This document shows positions 17,025 through 26,099 of a stretch of 64,000 nucleotides of DNA, piece after piece. This DNA comes from CATQHW01 sp965215345 (GTDB lineage Bacteria > Spirochaetota > Spirochaetia > SZUA-6 > Bin103): positions 1,426,001 through 1,490,000 of the forward strand of contig CBDCDL010000002.1 in NCBI GenBank assembly GCA_965215345.1, read 5' to 3'. The position numbers and the translations under genes were made by a program. Under the pieces are notes generated by a model. That model worked only from the letters and a program-made list of their open reading frames with translations. It was not told the DNA's origin and searched no databases. Position 1 is the first letter of the stretch; every line of letters starts with the position of its first letter.

Positions 17025-20000
17025 TCAGCGCACGCCGGTCGGAGCTGGCTTGACGGCTCGCGCCGGCTCGGGGACGGCCGGCTCGGTGAGCGCGGCACGC
17101 AGCAGGCGCTTCTGGACCTCCCAGCCGTCCTCGGGCGAGAGGCGTTCGCAGTAGAGCACGCGGCCGCCGTCGAGGACGGCGATCGGCCGTCCTGCCCGAT
17201 AGGCCACCCGGTTGCCGGTGCGCGCGGCCAGCCTGGCGCCGGACGGCGTGGTCACTCCCAGTGCGTTCACGGGATCGACCGCGCTCAGGACCGTCAACTC
17301 GTCGCCCGCTGCGCTGCGGCGCACCTCGCGCAGGGCGCTGACCGCCTCCGGGAGCGCGAACTGCTCGCCGCCGACGCCGGACACGAAGTGGCCGCCGCGG
17401 ATCTCGCCGCGCGTCTCCATCCGGCGCAGGGTGCGCACCAGCTCCCGCCACGGCGGCAGGTGCGGCTCCCGGTCCGTGAGCCGGCGGAACACCACGCCGT
17501 ACCGCTTGAGCAGTGCGCGGGCGACGGTCGCGCGCGCCTGCTCGTCGGCATCCCCGTCCGCGGCCGACGCCACTGCCCGCGCCAGCGACCAGCGCCCCGC
17601 GGTCTCCAGGGACGACTGCCGGCGACGATAGACGCCGCCGGGGCGGCGGTCCCCGAAGCGGCGCCGAGCGCCGCCGGTGCGGCCGTTGGTGGCGGACGGT
17701 CCGATCAGCGCGCGCAGCCCGGCGAAGCCGTCGCAGGTCACCAGGCCGGCCGCTACCAGCTCGCCCAGCGCTCCCTCCACCTGCGTGCGCAGCAGCCGTG
17801 TGCCGGCGACGATGTCGTCGAAGAAGGAAGCGCCCGCTTCCCGGAGCAGGGAGTGCACGGCCCGCGCCGTGGCGGTCGACGATTCGGGCGCCGCTCCCGT
17901 GGCCAGCCGCTGCCATATCGGCCGGTGCTCGCGGCTCAGCAGTGCGATGCGGGTCGCCTTGATCGGCCCGCCGGACGTGTCGTCCGGGAAGCGGGCCCAC
18001 ACGACCCGGCCCGACAGGCACAGCGCGTCGAGCCACGCGGGATCGTAGTCACGCATCCGCAGCGGCAGGACCGCCTGCTCCCAGGCGGCCGCCGGCAGCT
18101 CCACGCCGTCCATCACGGCCAGCACCGCGGCCAAGCCTTCGGGTCCCGCCATCCGGTGCGCCGGCCCGACGTGCTGCCAGCGCATCAGGAAGCGCACGTA
18201 GTCGGCCTTGGACACCGGCTCGATCTCTCGCCGCAGCCGCTCCAGGGTGTAGCGGTTGATGCGTGCCAGCAACCGCCGCTCGCACCACTCGACCTCGCCG
18301 TCCGCGTCCGCGGCGCCCGTGAAGTTGCCCTGCATCACGAAGCCCTCGGTCTCCAGGGCGGTGAGCGCCGCCGCCACGGCGGACGCCGGCTGACCGATGG
18401 AGGCGGCGAGCTCCGCCTGCGTCACCGGTCCCAGCGCTTCCAGCCGCCCGCGCAGCAACTCCCGCAGCGCCTCCTCCGCCTCACAGGCGCGCAGGTAGCG
18501 CTCCGGGACGGTCAGCGCGGGAGTGCGCTCCGCGTCCGGGGCCAGCGCCTGCCACTCCGGCAGCCGTTCGGCGGCCACCCACAGCGGACCGGCCGGCGAG
18601 CTCTGCCGTGCGGCCCGTCCCTCCGCGGTCAACTGCTCGAACGGCTCGATCCAGTCGCGGGCGCCGTCGCCACGTCGGCCCTCGGTTTCGGTCAGATAGC
18701 CCAGCAGCACCAGCGCGTCGTGGAGGTCGTCGGCGTCCTCGACCACGGGCCACGCCTCGTTGCGCACGCGGGCGATCGCCGCGGGATCCAGCGCGCCGAG
18801 CCCGCGCGCCTCCTGCGGGTCCAGCCAGCGGCGGCTGCGCACCGCCTGCGTACGCCGCTCCTCCAGCGGCGCGTCGTCCAGGAACGCGTACGGACGGGCG
18901 CCCAGGATCTCCTGCGCGAACGGCGACGGCTCGCTGAGATCGCGGCAGATCAGCGTCAGCTCGCCGGACCGCACCGCGCGGATCAGCGCCTGCAGCCCCT
19001 CGATGTCCATCGCCTCGGTCAGGCAGTCGTCGATGGTCTGCGCCACCAGCGGGTGGTCGGGCACCTCCCGCTCGCCGGTGAGGTTCTCGGCGCAGGCGAG
19101 CTGGTCCGGGAACACCAGCGCCACCAGGTCTTCCGCCTGCATGCGCTGCAGATACGGCGGGGTTCGCCGCCCGCCGCGCCAGCGGGGGACGGCCAGCGCG
19201 CGCGATGCGTTCCAGCGCCAGCGCACCTGGAACATCGGTGCGTCGAGCAGCGCCTGCACCAGCACGTCGCGCACCGTCTTGGGGTGCAGGTAGTTCCACA
19301 CCTCCTCCATGCGGAAGCTGTGCGTGGGGCCGAGCGACAGCACGATCGCGTCGTCGGTGGCGGCCGCCTGCAGCTCGAAGTTGAAGGTGCGGCAGAAGCG
19401 CTTGCGCAGCGCCAGTCCCCAGCCGCGGTTGAGCCGCGAGCCGTGCGGCGAGTGGATCACCAGGTGCATGTCGCCGGCCTCGTCGAAGAACCGCTCCATC
19501 ACCAGCGTGCGTGCGGTCGGCATCGCGTTCAGGGCGTTGCGCCCGGCGGTGAGATACTCGGCGGCCTGCTCGGCCCCGCTCGCCGGCATGCCGGCGAGCG
19601 CCGCCAGCCAGGCGGCCGCCGCGGCAGCGGCCGGGTCGCCGCGATCTTCCGCCTCCCGGATGACCGCATCCGTCCGCTCGCGCAGCTCCGACACCGCGTC
19701 CGACAGCTCCGGGGTACGGCCCGGCGCCTCGCCGAGCCAGAAGGGGATGGTGGGCCGCTGGTCGCCGGCGTGCGCGACCCGCACGGTGCTGCCGGTGACC
19801 TGCAGGATGCGCCAGGAGGTGTTGCCGAGCTGGAACACGTCGCCGGCCATGCTCTCGATGGCGAAGTCCTCGTGGACGGTGCCCACCAGGAGCTCGTCGG
19901 GCTCCGCGCGCACCTCGTAGTCGAACGTATCGGGGATGGCGCCGCCGCCGGTCAGCGCCACCAGCCGGGCGCCGCGGCGGGCGCGCAGGCGGCCGTTGAC

Positions 20001-21479
20001 CGCGTCGAGGTGCAAATAGGCGCCGCGCCGCCCGCGGCGGGTGGTGAAGCCCTCGGCCAGCATGCGCACCACGGTGTCGAACCGATCGCGCGCCAGGGAG
20101 CGGTACGGGTACGCGCCGCACACCACCTCGTAGAGCTCGTCGGCGGACCACTCGCGCGCCGCGCACTCGGCGACGATCTGCTGCGCCAGGATGTCGAGCG
20201 GGGCCTCGGGAATCGGGATCTCGTCCAGGTCGCCGCGCGCCGCGACCGCCAGCAGCGCGCACCCTTCCACCAGGTCGTCGCGGCTGAGCGGGAACAGGCG
20301 GCCCTTGGGCGTGGCGCCCACCGCGTGGCCGGAGCGGCCGACCCGCTGCAGGAAGGCCATGATCGAGCGCGGCGAGCCGAGTTGGCACACCAGGTCGACG
20401 GCGCCGATGTCGATGCCCAGCTCCAGCGACGCGGTCGCGACCAGGGCGCGGAGCGATCCCTGCTTGAGCCGCCGTTCGGCGTCCAGGCGCGTCTCCCTGG
20501 ACAGGCTGCCGTGGTGGGCGGCCACCGCGTCCGGACCCAGGCGCTCGCTCAACTCGTGCGCGACGCGCTCGGCCATGCGCCGCGTGTTGACGAAGATCAG
20601 CGTGGTGCGGTGTGCGTCGATCAGCTCGCACAGGCGGGCGTAGATCTCTTCCCACACCTCGTTGGACATCACCGCCGCCAGGGGCGAGTCCGGCAGCTCC
20701 AGCGCCGTGTCCATGCGACGGCGGTGGCCGACGTCCACGATCGCGCACGGTTCGCCCGACGGCGCCAGGTACTCGGCTACCCGCTCGATCGGCTTCTGCG
20801 TCGCCGACAGGCCGATGCGGCGGGGAGGCGCTTCGGTGAGCGCCTGCAGCCGCTCCAGGCTGAGGGCGAGGTGGGAACCGCGCTTCGAGCCGACGACGGC
20901 GTGGATCTCGTCGACGATCACGGTCTCCACGGTGCGCAGCATCCGCCGGCCGCCGTCGGCGGTCAGCAGCAGGTACAGCGACTCCGGGGTGGTCACCAGG
21001 ATGTGCGGCGGGCGGCGGGTCATCGCCGCCCGCGCCGCGGACGGCGTGTCGCCGGTGCGCACCAGCGAGCGGATGGGCGCGGCTCCGTCCTCTCCGTCAG
21101 ACCCTTCCGGATGGAGCAGGCCGTGGATGCCGGCCAGCGGCTGCTCCAGGTTGCGGTGGATGTCGTTGCTGAGCGCCTTGAGCGGCGAGACGTACAGGAC
21201 CGACGTCGCTTCGGTCAGAGTCCCGTCGACCGATCGGCGCACCAGTCCGTCGATCGCGGACAGAAAGGCGGCCAGCGTCTTGCCCGAACCGGTGGGCGCG
21301 GCGATGAGGGTGTTCAGCCCGCCGGCGATCTGGGCCCAGGCGCGTTCCTGGATCTCGGTGGGAGCGGCGAAGGCGTCGCGAAACCAAGCGGCGACCGCGG
21401 GATGGAACCTCTGCAGCGGCTCGGCTTGCCGGGAGTCAGCATGGTGGGTGCCGTTCATCGCGTCAGGCAAATTGTGCAT
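17025..21479 (-). CDS. lhr: Large ATP-dependent helicase, Lhr family
   Basis: 1484 residues, close to E. coli Lhr (about 1540). RecA domain 1 has the TEIQERAW Q-motif region, Walker A APTGSGKT at residues 61-68, YVSPLKALSND, motif II VDEIH near residue 190 and motif III LSATQKP. Domain 2 has FVNTRRMAERV, AHHGSLSRETR and the motif VI segment FLQRVGRSGHAVG. Winged-helix and Lhr-core regions follow, then the long C-terminal extension. Lhr enzymes are 3'-5' DNA or RNA-DNA helicases of repair. The gene stands alone between the thi operon and a small secreted peptide. The long open frame on the opposite strand is a composition shadow. Confidence 0.95.
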   Translation of the reverse strand: MHNLPDAMNGTHHADSRQAEPLQRFHPAVAAWFRDAFAAPTEIQERAWAQIAGGLNTLIAAPTGSGKTLAAFLSAIDGLVRRSVDGTLTEATSVLYVSPLKALSNDIHRNLEQPLAGIHGLLHPEGSDGEDGAAPIRSLVRTGDTPSAARAAMTRRPPHILVTTPESLYLLLTADGGRRMLRTVETVIVDEIHAVVGSKRGSHLALSLERLQALTEAPPRRIGLSATQKPIERVAEYLAPSGEPCAIVDVGHRRRMDTALELPDSPLAAVMSNEVWEEIYARLCELIDAHRTTLIFVNTRRMAERVAHELSERLGPDAVAAHHGSLSRETRLDAERRLKQGSLRALVATASLELGIDIGAVDLVCQLGSPRSIMAFLQRVGRSGHAVGATPKGRLFPLSRDDLVEGCALLAVAARGDLDEIPIPEAPLDILAQQIVAECAAREWSADELYEVVCGAYPYRSLARDRFDTVVRMLAEGFTTRRGRRGAYLHLDAVNGRLRARRGARLVALTGGGAIPDTFDYEVRAEPDELLVGTVHEDFAIESMAGDVFQLGNTSWRILQVTGSTVRVAHAGDQRPTIPFWLGEAPGRTPELSDAVSELRERTDAVIREAEDRGDPAAAAAAAWLAALAGMPASGAEQAAEYLTAGRNALNAMPTARTLVMERFFDEAGDMHLVIHSPHGSRLNRGWGLALRKRFCRTFNFELQAAATDDAIVLSLGPTHSFRMEEVWNYLHPKTVRDVLVQALLDAPMFQVRWRWNASRALAVPRWRGGRRTPPYLQRMQAEDLVALVFPDQLACAENLTGEREVPDHPLVAQTIDDCLTEAMDIEGLQALIRAVRSGELTLICRDLSEPSPFAQEILGARPYAFLDDAPLEERRTQAVRSRRWLDPQEARGLGALDPAAIARVRNEAWPVVEDADDLHDALVLLGYLTETEGRRGDGARDWIEPFEQLTAEGRAARQSSPAGPLWVAAERLPEWQALAPDAERTPALTVPERYLRACEAEEALRELLRGRLEALGPVTQAELAASIGQPASAVAAALTALETEGFVMQGNFTGAADADGEVEWCERRLLARINRYTLERLRREIEPVSKADYVRFLMRWQHVGPAHRMAGPEGLAAVLAVMDGVELPAAAWEQAVLPLRMRDYDPAWLDALCLSGRVVWARFPDDTSGGPIKATRIALLSREHRPIWQRLATGAAPESSTATARAVHSLLREAGASFFDDIVAGTRLLRTQVEGALGELVAAGLVTCDGFAGLRALIGPSATNGRTGGARRRFGDRRPGGVYRRRQSSLETAGRWSLARAVASAADGDADEQARATVARALLKRYGVVFRRLTDREPHLPPWRELVRTLRRMETRGEIRGGHFVSGVGGEQFALPEAVSALREVRRSAAGDELTVLSAVDPVNALGVTTPSGARLAARTGNRVAYRAGRPIAVLDGGRVLYCERLSPEDGWEVQKRLLRAALTEPAVPEPARAVKPAPTGVR

Positions 21480-21543
21480 GAGCCCAGAGTCCCCGCTCCG
21501 GGCGGGGGCTCCTGCAGCGCAACCGGTTTCGGGCCGTTACGTT

Positions 21544-21735
21544 CTAAATCGTGTCCCCGTGCCCGCTGAGCGGGCAATCCGAGCCAAGCCCGTAGTGCGT
21601 GGTGGAGGACTGCGCCTCGACCGCAGGGGTTTCCGGCACGGTGGCAGCGGCTGTCGCGCTGGTCACGAACACCACTGCGACGGCGGCTGCCACGACCAGG
21701 GTCCCGATCCCGATCAGCAGGGTTTTGAGTCTCAC
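21544..21735 (-). CDS. Small secreted or membrane-anchored peptide of unknown function
   Basis: 63 residues. MRLKTLLIGIGTLVVAAAVA and the following hydrophobic residues form a good Sec signal or single membrane anchor ending near TSATAAA. The short polar tail has one Cys (LGSDCPLSGHGDTI). The start is a GTG at 21735 with GGAG just upstream. It lies 64 bp upstream of lhr on the same strand. No family is recognised, and a chance open frame cannot be excluded at this length. The clear charge-then-hydrophobic N-terminus is the main support. Confidence 0.4.
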   Translation of the reverse strand: MRLKTLLIGIGTLVVAAAVAVVFVTSATAAATVPETPAVEAQSSTTHYGLGSDCPLSGHGDTI

Positions 21736-22752
21736 GACTCCGAACCTTAGCCGATGGTCCGAGGTGCGTCAACGGCCCTCACGGCGTTTTCTGCGCCGAG
21801 GTGGTGTCCCGATACCCCCCCCGATGAACGCGGCACGCCGCCCGGCGGTGTCGCTGCTGAGGCTCTGCAGTCACGCCGATGGCCGATGCTATGGCCTGAC
21901 CATGCACCGGTAGCGTCGCCGCGGTCGCCCACCATCATCTCCGCGCTCGCCATGAGGCTCGTTCACGGGCCGGCCTCGGCGCTGGGAACGGGATTCCGCC
22001 CCCAAGGGAGCTCCGCGTGAGGCAAGACCGGCAGCAGAAACTTATCCACATATCCACAACCTATGAGCCTCCCCCCTCGCGCTCCCCCCTCGTTTCCGCC
22101 GCCGCCTTCGGTTAGATTCTTTCGTGAGGCATGGCCTCGCTACGGTTCGATTCTTAGTTGAGGCAATAGGCGGCCTGGATTGGTTGGCGGGACCATGCGA
22201 GACAGAGGGAGGGGGTCGGTGGACTATGCTTGCATCGGTTGTCAGATGTCTTGCCAGCGCTGCACGTGGGGCGCGGCTCCCGCGGGTGGTCCAGGGCAAC
22301 ACGTAGACCTGAAGGTTCCGAAGCTGCGCTCGGGCGGCTTGACGCTCTTTGCAGCTCATGCCCATGTCAGCATAAACTTCGTGTTTCGCGTCGCCTTTGC
22401 ATCCCAGGAAGAGCGAACCCGCGCACTCTTCTTCCCGGATGCCCGAATTGCCCGTCATTCACGAATTCCAAGGGAGTCGTTGACGTCGTTCGACGCCCGA
22501 AAAGGAGCGCTCTGAGCTGCATGCAGATCCTCCAGGAAGGAGGCTGAGGAGAACGCAGGTCTGCCGGTGTCGTGTTTACGAGGACAGTCAGCCCGGCATC
22601 ATGGCAGGTAAGCGGCTTGGCATTGCGTGCGGCTCGGAGCGGCGTTTGCCGGTGCGACGGGCCGTCTCCTAGTGCCTCGTCAATCTTTGATTATCGGATA
22701 GAGATGGCGCAGCTTGATCCTGGACGACGACGCGCGGGCTGGCGAAATGGCC

Positions 22753-22780
22753 TTGACAACCCTCGACGCTATGGTAGTCT
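22753..22780 (+). promoter_or_regulatory. Putative sigma70-type promoter of the propeller lipoprotein gene
   Basis: TTGACA at 22753-22758 is followed after 16 bp by TAGTCT at 22775-22780. The -35 is perfect and the -10 is fair. It lies about 125 bp before the lipoprotein ATG, so the transcript would start with the long hairpin described next. Confidence 0.4.
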
Positions 22781-22799
22781 TGCTGCTGCATCTGATTGC

Positions 22800-22859
22800 A
22801 TCCTCCTTCGTGCTGTTACGGGGTTCTTACCTGCTTCCTATTACAGCACTTAGGAGGAT
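22800..22859. promoter_or_regulatory. 17-bp-arm hairpin in the lipoprotein 5' leader
   Basis: ATCCTCCTTCGTGCTGT (22800-22816) and ACAGCACTTAGGAGGAT (22843-22859) can pair over 17 positions with two mismatches, closing a 26-nt loop. No T-run follows, so it is not a standard terminator. The right arm contains TAGGAGG, a decoy Shine-Dalgarno; the real one (AAGGAG) is 40 nt further on. It could stabilise or attenuate the mRNA, or be the footprint of a small inverted-repeat element. Confidence 0.6.
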
Positions 22860-22902
22860 TACACACCTATCGACAGGACATCAAGCAGAAAGGAGACAAA
22901 TC

Positions 22903-24708
22903 ATGACGGAGCGTAACGGTCATACAAGCCTCGGTCTTGTGGCGCTGATCGCACTCGCCGTGCTGATCCTCGGAGGATGTGACGTCGGCCCAGCAACCGT
23001 GTCGATGGAACCGGCCGAGGCCCCGGGGTTGAAGTGGAGGCTGGTTCAGCAGGGCGGGGGCTTTACGTCCTCAGACGGCCAGACTGGACAGTCCCTGCGC
23101 GATGTAGCCTGGAGTGACACGCGATTCGTGGGAGTCGGATGGGCGGGCACGATCGCGCACAGCAGCGATGGCGATAGCTGGACGGAGGCGAGCGAGGGCG
23201 GCACGTCGGAACCGCTTTGGGGCGTCACTTGGGGGGACGGCCGATACGTGGCGGTCGGAGCCGATGGAACCATCGTGTCCAGCAGCGATGGGGATAGCTG
23301 GACGGAGGCGAGCAGCGGCACGTCGGAATGGCTTTGGGGCGTCACCTGGGGGGACGGCCGATACGTGGCGGTCGGAGCCGATGGAACCATCGTGTCCAGC
23401 AGCGACGGGGAAAGTTGGACGGCAGCGAGCAGCGGCACGTCGGAATGGCTCCGGGGCGTCACTTGGGGGGACGGCCGATACGTGGCGGTCGGAGCCGATG
23501 GAACCATCGTGTCCAGCAGCGATGGGGAAAGTTGGACAGCAGCGAGCAGCGGCACGTCGGAACCGCTTTGGGGCGTCACTTGGGGGGACGGCCGATACGT
23601 GGCGGTCGGAGCCGATGGAACCATCGTGTCCAGCAGCGATGGGGAAAGTTGGACGGCGACGAGCAGCGGCACGTCGGAACCGCTTTGGGGCGTCACTTGG
23701 GGGGACGGCCGATACGTGGCGGTCGGAGCCGATGGAACCATCGTGTCCAGCAGCGATGGGGAAAGTTGGACAGCAGCGAGCAGCGGCACGTCGGACGTTC
23801 TTGACGGCGTCACCTGGGGCGACGGCCGATTCGTCGGAGTGGGACCCACGATCGTATACAGCAGCGATGGGAATAACTGGATGGTGGCGAGCGATCCAGA
23901 TGAGATTCTGCGTTACCTCACTGGTGTTGCCTGGGGCGACGGGCTCTTCGTGACGATCAACGGTAAGGCCCTCATTAGCAGCGATGGGATCAACTGGAAG
24001 GAGGGGCGTGACGGGACTCACTTCGGTGACATCATCTGGGCCGGCACGCACTTCGTGTCGGTCGGGAACAACGGCGGATTCGCGACAAGTAGCAATGGGA
24101 GCGACTGGTCTGACTTTGGCACATCTACGTCTCAGCGGCTCGAGGGTGTTGCCTATAGTGGTCCTCAGTTCTTTGACGGCGGGCGATTCGTAGCGGTCGG
24201 ATGGAACGGCATGATCGTTTTCGGTAGTGATGCGCAAAACTTGTCAGCGTCGAGCGATAGCGCGACCTCGGAACGGCTCTCTGGAGTCACCTGGGGCGGC
24301 GAACGATTTGTGGCGGTCGGAGCAGAGGGTACCATCGTCCACAGCAGGGATGGGGATAGCTGGACCGCGGCGAGCGACAGCGCTACCTCGGAAGGACTCG
24401 TCGACGTTACTTGGGGCGACGGCCGATACGTTGCGGTCGGACAGAAAGGAGCCATCGTATACAGCAGCGATGGGGATAGCTGGACGGCGAGCGACAGCGC
24501 TACCTCGGACCGGCTCTCTGGGGTCACTTGGGACGGCGAACGATTCTTGGCGGTCGGATGGAACGGCACCATCGTGTATAGCAGCGATGGGGATATGTGG
24601 AACGCGGCCACCACAATCGCGAATATGAACCATCTTTACGATATTGCATGGAATGGCACACGATATGTCGCGGTCGGAACGAACGGAACGATCGTCGTGA
24701 GTCCTTGA
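22903..24708 (+). CDS. Beta-propeller repeat lipoprotein with shortened Asp-box units
   Basis: About 601 residues. The start at 22903 follows AAAGGAG; an upstream in-frame start at 22714 has no such signal. The N-terminus has a signal peptide ending LAVLILGGC, with Cys26 the lipidation site. The rest is 13 full repeats of about 39 residues plus a closing half repeat ending RYVAVGTNGTIVVSP. The consensus is L-x-G-V-T-W-G-D-G-R-Y-V-A-V-G-x-x-G-T-I-V-x-S-S-D-G-x-S-W. Each repeat carries SSDGxSW, like a sialidase/YCF48 Asp-box one residue short. Thirteen and a half units would fit two seven-bladed propellers. Repeats 2-6 are nearly identical in DNA. Likely surface or periplasmic; ligand unknown. 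Confidence 0.85.
   Translation: MTERNGHTSLGLVALIALAVLILGGCDVGPATVSMEPAEAPGLKWRLVQQGGGFTSSDGQTGQSLRDVAWSDTRFVGVGWAGTIAHSSDGDSWTEASEGGTSEPLWGVTWGDGRYVAVGADGTIVSSSDGDSWTEASSGTSEWLWGVTWGDGRYVAVGADGTIVSSSDGESWTAASSGTSEWLRGVTWGDGRYVAVGADGTIVSSSDGESWTAASSGTSEPLWGVTWGDGRYVAVGADGTIVSSSDGESWTATSSGTSEPLWGVTWGDGRYVAVGADGTIVSSSDGESWTAASSGTSDVLDGVTWGDGRFVGVGPTIVYSSDGNNWMVASDPDEILRYLTGVAWGDGLFVTINGKALISSDGINWKEGRDGTHFGDIIWAGTHFVSVGNNGGFATSSNGSDWSDFGTSTSQRLEGVAYSGPQFFDGGRFVAVGWNGMIVFGSDAQNLSASSDSATSERLSGVTWGGERFVAVGAEGTIVHSRDGDSWTAASDSATSEGLVDVTWGDGRYVAVGQKGAIVYSSDGDSWTASDSATSDRLSGVTWDGERFLAVGWNGTIVYSSDGDMWNAATTIANMNHLYDIAWNGTRYVAVGTNGTIVVSP
23221..23805 (+). repeat. Five near-identical 117-bp tandem repeats inside the lipoprotein gene
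   Basis: Units begin at 23221, 23338, 23455, 23572 and 23689, each 117 bp (39 codons). They differ at only a few positions, for example the codons after ACGTCGGAA that give W or P, and GATAGC versus GAAAGT. A diverged copy precedes them and more diverged ones follow. The unit length keeps the frame, so copies can be gained or lost without killing the gene. Confidence 0.95.
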
Positions 24709-24765
24709 ACGGCTTGCACGGGAGCTGGCGGCGGAGGAGGCTGCCGAGTGGGCACTTGCGAAGTT

Positions 24766-26099
24766 GGGTCTTCAGGAAATCGTGTGGAAAGGACGGTCAC
24801 CGGGTGACACCGGCGGGGTAGAGATCAAGACCGCCGAGGTGAAAGTAGATGGCGTTGCGGAATCGCTCGCGGTTGCGGAAGCCGCGCGCGGAGTACTTTA
24901 CCTTCTGAATCCCGGCGTTGATCGACTCGGCACGCGCGTTGGTGACTTTGTCCACGACGGCGGTCACGATCCCGTGCAGATGGCGCTTGATCATGCGCGC
25001 CACCTTCTTGACCGGCTCCAGCCGGCAGCGGATCGCCGAGCGGTACCACGCCTCCCACGCCTTGCGCGCCCACGCGCGGCTGCGGTACGCCCACAGCGTC
25101 ATCGCGTGCTCCTTGTAGCCCCACGCTCGGGCGGTCTGCAGGGCGCTGTCGCGTAGCTCGGCGAAGTGCTCCCAGCGCTCCTCGTCCATGTTCTCAGGGT
25201 TCCTCAGCCACACGTATCGGCTGGCTTTCAGCCGCTGATCATCCGCGCCGGCCAGCCGGCGATGCTCGGCGCGTCGCACCCGGTCAACGGCGTCCCCCAG
25301 GTGCCCGGCAACGTGGAACCTGTCGAACGCGATCTTCTCCTGTGCGTCGGCCACGTACTGGGTGGTCACGCTGATGTACGGCTCCCACATGTCCATGGCG
25401 ACCGTCAGGATGCGTGCTAACTGTTCATCCTCGAACTGTTTGTAGAGCTCCTCCAACGACCTCTTGCCGCGCCCGTCGGCCACGTGCAGCACATGGCCGT
25501 CCAGATCGTTGATCACCGTCACGTACTCATGGCGCTTATGAAACGACGTCTCATCCACGCCAATGCGCTCGGGAACCTGCACCTCGCGGGTTCCAGCCCG
25601 CGTTGCACCGCGCGCTGCATGATGCCGTCCACCTCGTCCCAGCTCAGCCCCATCTTCTCGGCCACCGCAGCGATGGGCGCCTCCCGCAGCCAGTCGATCA
25701 CTACCGCCTCGAACAGCGCCGTGAACCGCGAGCGGGTTTCGCTCCACGGTGCGGCCACCTGCTTGACCTTGTGCCGCTCATAGTGCACCCGCGGCAACTC
25801 GGCAACCAGAATCGTGCGGTACTGACACGTATCCAGATGACGCCAACGCCGCCGACGCGTGTCGTAGGGCCGCGCAGGCTGCCCGCACTGCGGGCAGTTG
25901 AGCACCTCGCCGTCGTGCTCCGCCCGCACAACCACCTCGCCCTGCTCCAGGTTCAACTCCACGTCCGCAACTCTCCAAGGTGCCTTGATGCTCAGAATCC
26001 TCGCGTACAGCTCCTTGTCACGCATGGCTCCAGCGTAGCCTTGCCGTCCCAGGCTCCGCGACCTCAGGCCGCCTCATCCACACGAAACCCGGAAGCCCC
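24766..26099 (-). mobile_element. ISL3-family insertion sequence
   Basis: About 1334 bp. The terminal inverted repeats are imperfect: the left end starts GGGTCTTCAGGAAATCGTGT and the right end, reverse complemented, starts GGGGCTTCCGGGTTTCGTGT, with about 22 of 31 positions matching. The single transposase frame on the minus strand is of ISL3 type. No 8-bp target duplication is visible at these boundaries. The element sits between the intact propeller gene and its broken paralogue. Confidence 0.75.
24797..26025 (-). pseudogene. ISL3-family transposase, frameshifted
   Basis: The N-terminal part (26025 to about 25590) has the ISL3 zinc-binding region, with LNCPQCGQPARPYDTRRRRW, and an HTH ending MQRAVQRGLEPA. 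The C-terminal catalytic part, VPERIGVDETSFHKRHEYVT through KYSARGFRNRERFRNAIYFH, continues in another frame. The two join near 25586: one extra C in the run read as GAACCCGCGAGG would restore a continuous protein of about 409 residues. So a one-base deletion, or a sequencing error in a C-run, has inactivated it. All catalytic-domain blocks otherwise look intact. Confidence 0.8.

Larger units (their letters stand above)
21736..22902. other. Long intergenic region with no convincing gene, but with signals
   Basis: Nearly 1.2 kb. A 138-codon minus frame at 22042-22458 has a shuffled-looking composition and no motif, so I do not call it. Visible signals are a pair of DnaA-box-like octamers at 22042-22058, runs of CCCCCTCG near 22070-22090, a CCTCC-AGGAA-GGAGG hairpin at 22529-22543, a sigma70-like promoter at 22753-22780 and a long hairpin at 22800-22859 ahead of the propeller lipoprotein gene. 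Base composition is lower in GC than the metabolic operons, in keeping with an accessory region beginning here. Confidence 0.5.

Noticed and set aside
16962..21569. Very long plus-strand open frame opposite lhr
   Set aside because: It mirrors the Lhr coding sequence, has Arg/Gln/His-rich shadow composition and no domains; high GC leaves antisense frames open.
22042..22458. 138-codon minus-strand frame in the gene-free region
   Set aside because: Composition looks random, no ribosome site, no family pattern.
22714..22902. N-terminal extension of the propeller lipoprotein
   Set aside because: It would bury the lipoprotein signal peptide and cover the promoter and hairpin; the strong Shine-Dalgarno precedes 22903.
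23221..23805. CRISPR-like repetition
   Set aside because: Units are 117 bp, contiguous without spacers, and coding in frame.
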